Assembly (NCBI GenBank): GCA_005656395.1
Contig: SRSI01000013.1
Span: 744,001-808,000 of the forward strand
DNA: 64,000 bases
Direction of reading: 5' to 3'
Origin: Strongyloides papillosus
Lineage: Eukaryota > Nematoda > Chromadorea > Rhabditida > Strongyloididae
In this document: piece after piece, positions 62,928-64,000 of the stretch
Position numbering within the stretch: the stretch's first letter is position 1
Layout: the number at the start of each line of letters is the position of its first letter
Program-made: the position numbers and the translations under genes
Notes under the pieces: generated by a model
The model's database searches: none
What the model saw: the letters and a program-made list of their open reading frames with translations, nothing else
Told to the model about the DNA's origin: nothing

Positions 62928-64000
62928 TACTATAGGATATCACTCCTATACTTTTTAATTATTTTTACTTAACATTATGTTTTTTGATATTAAATGTCTC
63001 ACATAAAAAAAAGTATAAATAAATATTTATATAATATTTGTCTTTGTTAAGTATAATTCTTCCATGTTATTTTTTTCTTTTCTTTTATTTTTTTCTTTAA
63101 ACCTATATATCAATATTTCTTTATATTTTTTTATTTTTGATATACTAATAGTACTATAATCTATCTCAGATATATTTTGTCTTTTAAAAATGAATATCCA
63201 TATTAATTAGATATTTTACGTACATATTCATTTTATAATTGTGTTACTTTATCATATACCATTAAATTTATTGATACTTAAAGATTTTAAATATGTCTTA
63301 GATAAAGAAATACTATAATTTTATTATTTTACAATATATATTACAGAAGTTGTCATTATCCTCTAAATGTTATGCCATTTTATTTTTAAACTTTAAATGT
63401 ATCTGTGATAACTTATTTTTAAAAAAAGTTGATAAGATGTGTAACCTAATGGTTTAAAATTTGAATATTTATTTTTCCTTCACATTACAAATTAAATTTA
63501 AATATTCTAATTTTATACAATTGATTACATTTATTAAGGAAACTTACTTTTTATCACCACTAATCTTTTTACTTTTGATATCTATAAATAAACTTGACTA
63601 AATTTATCTCTTTCCGTAAACTAAATCACTTTTTTAAGTTTTTCAACTTTTTTTTCGAATATAAATATATGTTATTGACTTAACTATACTTTCTAAATAT
63701 TTATCATTTGTTTTTTAGTTTTTTTCTTTTTATTTTATTATTTAAATTAAATATACCAAATATATGTAGTTGTTTTAAGATTAAAATAATCATTTTTCTG
63801 TGATATTTAGAGGAAAAACATTTTTAAGTTATAAAATGTAAAAAAGATAAGTTATTAAATGACAAGTAACTGGGAAAAATATCAGAAACTATTGAACCAT
63901 ATAAAATTTAGATATATATTTATATTTAAGAAAAAGGGCAATCTTCAAATAGTAATTGCAGTTTCCTTGCAAACACACAAATTATAGTATTATATGGCTA
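62928..64000. other. AT-rich 3' flank
   Basis: No gene is visible to the window end. The first about 100 bases are the hexosaminidase 3' UTR. The rest is T-rich noncoding DNA. Confidence 0.5.
63018..63023 (+). terminator. Polyadenylation signal of the hexosaminidase gene
   Basis: AATAAA 90 nt downstream of the stop codon. Confidence 0.6.

Overview
The window looks like chromosomal DNA of a nematode. It is very AT-rich outside genes, most introns are about 43-120 nt, splice acceptors are of the T-rich TTTTAG type, and several gene families are nematode or metazoan (NOAH-type cuticle protein, NHERF, BORC, rabconnectin-3, Caspr/neurexin-like). Extreme AT content, few introns and very long exons suggest a Strongyloides-like clade IV species; this is inference, not proven by the sequence. 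There are no prokaryotic, viral, CRISPR or intact transposon genes.

Layout. 1-10 kb: a ZSWIM-family protein (+), a 3 kb spacer with several strong hairpins and a GC-richer foldback element, then an intronless histone H3.3-type gene (-) with its own 3' stem-loop and TATA box. 10-20 kb: one rabconnectin-3 alpha/DMXL gene (-), about 3,066 residues, with an 8.2 kb exon. 22-27 kb: a four-exon arrestin-domain protein (+), tail to tail with a Caspr/CNTNAP-type neurexin-like receptor (-) whose 5' exons are not resolved. 27-35 kb: about 8 kb of AT-rich DNA without a convincing gene.

35-58 kb carries six genes in a row on the + strand: an NHERF scaffold (two PDZ domains plus an ERM-binding tail, with a 3.6 kb intron), a small BORC subunit 6 (lyspersin)-like protein, an HHAT-type MBOAT acyltransferase, a Gi/o-class G-protein alpha subunit, a NOAH-2-like PAN/ZP apical-matrix protein, and a rhodopsin-family peptide-type GPCR. 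58.5-59.3 kb holds a small single-pass membrane protein with a CCxxxCC juxtamembrane motif (-). 61-63 kb holds a lysosomal beta-hexosaminidase (GH20, +).

Functionally these are housekeeping and neuronal/epithelial genes with no obvious shared pathway. Loose links are V-ATPase/lysosome biology (DMXL, BORC subunit, hexosaminidase), apical membrane and matrix organisation (NHERF, NOAH) and G-protein signalling (G alpha, GPCR, arrestin-domain protein, NHERF). I read exon structures by hand from splice motifs and frame continuity. I found no clearly new multi-gene system. The best leads are the H3.3-type histone with a replication-type 3' stem-loop, an apparent frameshift at the DMXL C-terminus, the foldback/hairpin cluster at 5.4-7.2 kb, and the CCxxxCC membrane protein.
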